The notes beneath the pieces were generated by a model. That model did no database searches and was not told where the DNA came from. It saw only the letters and a list, made by a program, of their open reading frames with translations. Shown in pieces: positions 61,466 through 64,000 of a DNA stretch of 64,000 bases; position 1 is the stretch's first letter; each line of letters opens with the position of its first letter. Made by a program: the position numbers and the translations under genes. The stretch lies in assembly GCA_965243835.1 (NCBI GenBank), contig OZ251578.1, positions 62,001 through 126,000 on the forward strand, given 5' to 3'. This DNA comes from G965202665 sp965243835. GTDB lineage: Bacteria > Actinomycetota > Acidimicrobiia > Spongiisociales > Spongiisociaceae.

Positions 61466-62608
61466 ATGAGGCCCGCCGACTGCGATGTACTGGTAATCGG
61501 AGGGGGCGTTACCGGGTGCGCGGCCGCGTGGCATCTGGCCGGATACGGGGCGCGGGTGATCCTGCTGGAAGAGTTCGACCTGAACACGCAGGCCTCGGGG
61601 CGCAACGCGGGCAGCCTGCATGGGCAGATCCAGTTCCCCTCTTTTGCGGAACGGGGGGAGGAGTGGGGGCGCAGTTTCCTGCCCGCGCTCCGCTTCCTGC
61701 GAGAGTCGTTGCGCATGTGGGACACCCTGGGTGAAGAGCTGGGGGCCGACTTGGAGGTTTCCCGGGGCGGCGGGATCTTGGCGGCCGACTCCCCCGGGCA
61801 GATGCGCCTCATCGAGCGTAAAGCGGCCCTGGAAAAATCGGCCGGGGTGGAATCGGATATTCTGGACGGGGACGACCTGCGCCGGGCCGCCCCCTATTTG
61901 TCCCCGGCGCTGGCGGGGGGGCAACTGTGCCCGGGGGAAGGCAAGGCCAATCCGCTGTTGGCCGCCCCCGCCTTGGCCCGGGCCGCCCGGGAGCGGGGGG
62001 CGGACATCCGCACCAACCTTCCGGTCCTCGGTTTGGAGCATGCCGGGGGACGGTTCACGGCCCGCACCGGACGCGGACCGGTGACGGCCCGCCGGGTGAT
62101 CGCGGCCATGGGCAACCGCCTGAACCGCTTCTCCCGCCTGTGGGGGCGGCCCCTCCCGGTCGTCGACGAACCGGCGCAACTGGCCGTCACCGAGCCGCTG
62201 GCCCCCTTCGTCAAGTTCCTGATTTACTTCGCCGGGGACAAGTTGACCCTCAAGCAGGCCGCGGCCGGCAACGTGCTGATCGGCGGCGGATGGGCGGCCC
62301 ACCCCGCCCCGGACTCCGGTGCCCCCCGGGTCAATCCCGTTTCCCTGGTCGGCAATGTCCGGGCCGCGTTGCGGGTGGTTCCCTCCCTGGGCGGCGCCCG
62401 CCTGTTTCGGACCTGGGCGGGGACGGGGCTGGCCACCCCCGACCTGCGCCCGGTCATCGGCGCTCCGGGCCCGCCCGGCCTGTGGGCGGGGGTCTACCCC
62501 CATATGGGACTGACGGCCGGGCCGTTATTGGGTCGGACATTGGCCCGGCTGGCCCTGGACCTCCCTCCCGAGATGGACTTGGAGCCGTTCTCCCCTCATC
62601 GTTTTTGA
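61466..62608 (+). CDS. FAD-dependent amino-acid/amine oxidoreductase (DAO family)
   Basis: A 380-residue flavoenzyme. The N-terminal Rossmann motif is DVLVIGGGVTGCAAAWHLAG, followed by VILLEEFDLNTQASGRNAGS, where SGRNAG is the flavin-contact loop of the D-amino-acid/glycine/sarcosine oxidase family. A C-terminal GVYPHMGLTAGPLLGRTLA segment closes the FAD site. No signal peptide. It starts nine bases after the ABC ATPase stop, so the imported amino acid or N-methylated/opine-like compound is plausibly its substrate; identity cannot be fixed. A poly-G promoter for giant gene 3 begins ten bases after its stop. Confidence 0.92.
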   Translation: MRPADCDVLVIGGGVTGCAAAWHLAGYGARVILLEEFDLNTQASGRNAGSLHGQIQFPSFAERGEEWGRSFLPALRFLRESLRMWDTLGEELGADLEVSRGGGILAADSPGQMRLIERKAALEKSAGVESDILDGDDLRRAAPYLSPALAGGQLCPGEGKANPLLAAPALARAARERGADIRTNLPVLGLEHAGGRFTARTGRGPVTARRVIAAMGNRLNRFSRLWGRPLPVVDEPAQLAVTEPLAPFVKFLIYFAGDKLTLKQAAAGNVLIGGGWAAHPAPDSGAPRVNPVSLVGNVRAALRVVPSLGGARLFRTWAGTGLATPDLRPVIGAPGPPGLWAGVYPHMGLTAGPLLGRTLARLALDLPPEMDLEPFSPHRF

Positions 62609-62617
62609 GGGCCCAAT

Positions 62618-62645
62618 TTGACAGAATGGGGGGGGGGGGTAAGCT
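62618..62645 (+). promoter_or_regulatory. Putative phase-variable promoter with G12 spacer
   Basis: TTGACA (62618-62623), GAAT, twelve G (62628-62639), then TAAGCT (62640-62645). The spacer is 16 bp; G13 would give 17. The layout is the same as at 9341, including the preceding AAT. The GTG start of giant gene 3 is ~50 bp downstream. Inferred role: length-dependent promoter strength. Confidence 0.65.
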
Positions 62646-62696
62646 CCGGCGAATTAGTGATCGTTTGATCATCGACCAATGTGAAAGGGTTGGGTC

Positions 62697-64000
62697 GTGA
62701 GAAAAGCCTGGAGCGCAGTTCTGGCCGTAGGGTTGGCGTTGAGCATCCTGCCGGTCGCGCCCTCTCCGGCGGAGGCGCAGACGCAAATTAGACTCAGCGC
62801 CAACTTCGTGAATGCGCAGGGCAATGAAATATATCGACCCTCATTTAACGAGGACGACGGTTTACAAACGGTAAGACTTAAATTTACGGCTGATAGGGCT
62901 CCCACCGCCAACGCGAGGCTGAGGATACAGCCGGGTTTCATAAATTCCAGTGTTGTAAACGCTACCGAGGGTATTTGTACCGGATCGGCATCCTCTTCTA
63001 CCTGTACCGGGGATTACGGTATTATGGTCGGCACCTCTTTTCTCACCGCTACTAATTCAACATTCGACATTACTCTCTCGAGAGGGCAGACTGCCGTTAC
63101 CACCGATTTTAAGATCAAAACAAAAAATGACAGGATAACGGAACCAAGGGAGTTTGTCTATTTCACTGTCACTGCACCTCAAGGGTTCAATTCTCCGTCG
63201 ATAGACCCCATATTTATCACGGATTCAGATCGCTATATTCGGATGTCGGTTTCCCCGGCCGAGATTACGGAGGGCACCGCTAACGTTTCCCGTAACATTA
63301 CTATAACCGGTACGTTGGGTAGTTGGGACGGATCGCGCTTCACCCCCTCCACATCTTCCACGCTCACCAGTAATCAACCTATAAGTAATAGGCCACTAAT
63401 TAGATCGGCCGATGATACGGCTTCCTCAGGTAGTGATTATTCTTACAACGATTTCGTTGATAACCCTAATTATAGGTTGACCATACCTACGGGAAGTCTT
63501 TCCGGAACCGTCTTTTTAGACGCGCCGGGTGATGATAATAATCGAGCAGATTTTAGAAGGTTGAATATTTTACCGGATAGCGTAGCGGAGCCGGATGAAA
63601 CTATTCGGTTTCTAATACGAAACGTTTCCGTTCCCGGCGGCGATGTCGGTTTCAACGTGCTTCCCGCGGTTTTGACTATCAAGGACGACGACGACTCACA
63701 GGTAGTTTTGACCCCGGGCGCGACGGCGGTGACCGAGTCGGAGATCGACTTCACGCCGGGCATCAGCGCCGCGGCCGGGTTCGGGACGGGGGTTACTTCG
63801 TCGCAGATCAGTTCTGATACCGTGGTTACGTTGTCGGTAGTGGACGGGACGGCGCGCAGTCCCGGTGATTACGCGTATTCGCCGGGGACGCCCAATACGG
63901 TGACCATTCCCGCTAACGCCACCAGCAGTACCGCCAACGGGTCCTGGACCGGCTTGACGATCAAGGGAGATGACGTGGTGGAGGGGCCGGAGACCGTGAC
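62697..64000 (+). CDS. Third giant Calx-beta repeat protein, 5' part
   Basis: The frame is open from GTG 62697 to the window end (434 codons). The signal peptide is residues 1-27 (cleavage AEA/Q). The first domain carries a Cys pair (GICTGSASSSTCTGD) and matches the first domain of giant gene 1 (GTCSSSGF...WSCTND); later domains are Calx-beta (SDSVAEPDETIRF is replaced here by PDSVAEPDETIRF; VVEGPETV at the edge). A further domain carries SPGTPNTVTIPA, like YAPSSPNTITFPA in gene 1. GAAAGGG lies eight bases before the start. An upstream ATG at 62679 is followed at once by TGA. It is a paralogue of gene 1 by domain order and promoter. The C-terminus, presumably SLH, lies outside the window. Confidence 0.9.
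   Translation, partial: MRKAWSAVLAVGLALSILPVAPSPAEAQTQIRLSANFVNAQGNEIYRPSFNEDDGLQTVRLKFTADRAPTANARLRIQPGFINSSVVNATEGICTGSASSSTCTGDYGIMVGTSFLTATNSTFDITLSRGQTAVTTDFKIKTKNDRITEPREFVYFTVTAPQGFNSPSIDPIFITDSDRYIRMSVSPAEITEGTANVSRNITITGTLGSWDGSRFTPSTSSTLTSNQPISNRPLIRSADDTASSGSDYSYNDFVDNPNYRLTIPTGSLSGTVFLDAPGDDNNRADFRRLNILPDSVAEPDETIRFLIRNVSVPGGDVGFNVLPAVLTIKDDDDSQVVLTPGATAVTESEIDFTPGISAAAGFGTGVTSSQISSDTVVTLSVVDGTARSPGDYAYSPGTPNTVTIPANATSSTANGSWTGLTIKGDDVVEGPETV

Overview
The window is 64 kb of high-GC bacterial chromosome. The actinobacterial-style long SRP RNA, the MenG-type methyltransferase, the DUF3467 protein, the MEP-pathway gene dxs and surface proteins ending in SLH (S-layer homology) domains suggest a high-GC Actinomycetota. 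Acidimicrobiia, possibly host- or sponge-associated, is my guess, not something the sequence proves.

Layout. 1-4.4 kb: a catabolic operon (truncated DUF917/S-Me-THD protein, hydantoinase/oxoprolinase, M19 dipeptidase, two overlapping XRE-cupin regulators). 4.4-9.2 kb: translation housekeeping (tRNA-Leu, serS, menG-like gene, tRNA-Ser GGA, SRP RNA, tadA, tRNA-Ser CGA) plus a membrane protein and a DUF3467 protein. 9.3-17.3 kb: a 2,615-aa Calx-beta repeat protein ending in SLH domains. 17.5-20.6 kb: an AT-richer minus-strand cluster holding a Fic protein, a D12-class adenine methylase and a probable cognate restriction enzyme. 20.9-42.6 kb: one 21.7-kb gene for a ~7,200-aa Calx-beta/SLH protein. 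42.7-45.7 kb: an accessory patch (unknown 200-aa protein, 28-codon ORF, AAA/DUF4143 ATPase, small helical protein). 45.8-54.2 kb: ltaE, purA, a TetR regulator, ppk1, a membrane-anchored coiled-coil gene beside a decayed copy of itself, and dxs. 54.3-62.6 kb: a polar amino-acid ABC transporter of the Aap/Bzt type (two binding proteins, two permeases, ATPase) and an FAD-dependent amine/amino-acid oxidase. 62.7 kb to the end: the 5' part of a third giant Calx-beta gene.

The most interesting system is the set of three giant secreted Calx-beta genes, which looks like a phase-variable surface-adhesin family. Genes 1 and 3 each have a -35 TTGACA, then exactly 4 nt, then a pure G tract (11 and 12 G), then a TA-starting -10, so slippage would alter the promoter spacer. 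Both would reach 17 bp at G13. Gene 2 shares the AATTTGACA -35 element but carries a 13-C tract between a likely start codon and its signal peptide, where slippage would shift the frame. The proteins are also built from nested internal duplications: a near-identical 741-bp two-domain unit, and 1.57-1.86-kb multi-domain super-repeats. Cysteines occur only in close pairs, and codon-ending bias switches abruptly inside genes. These features fit a contingency-locus family remodelled by recombination.
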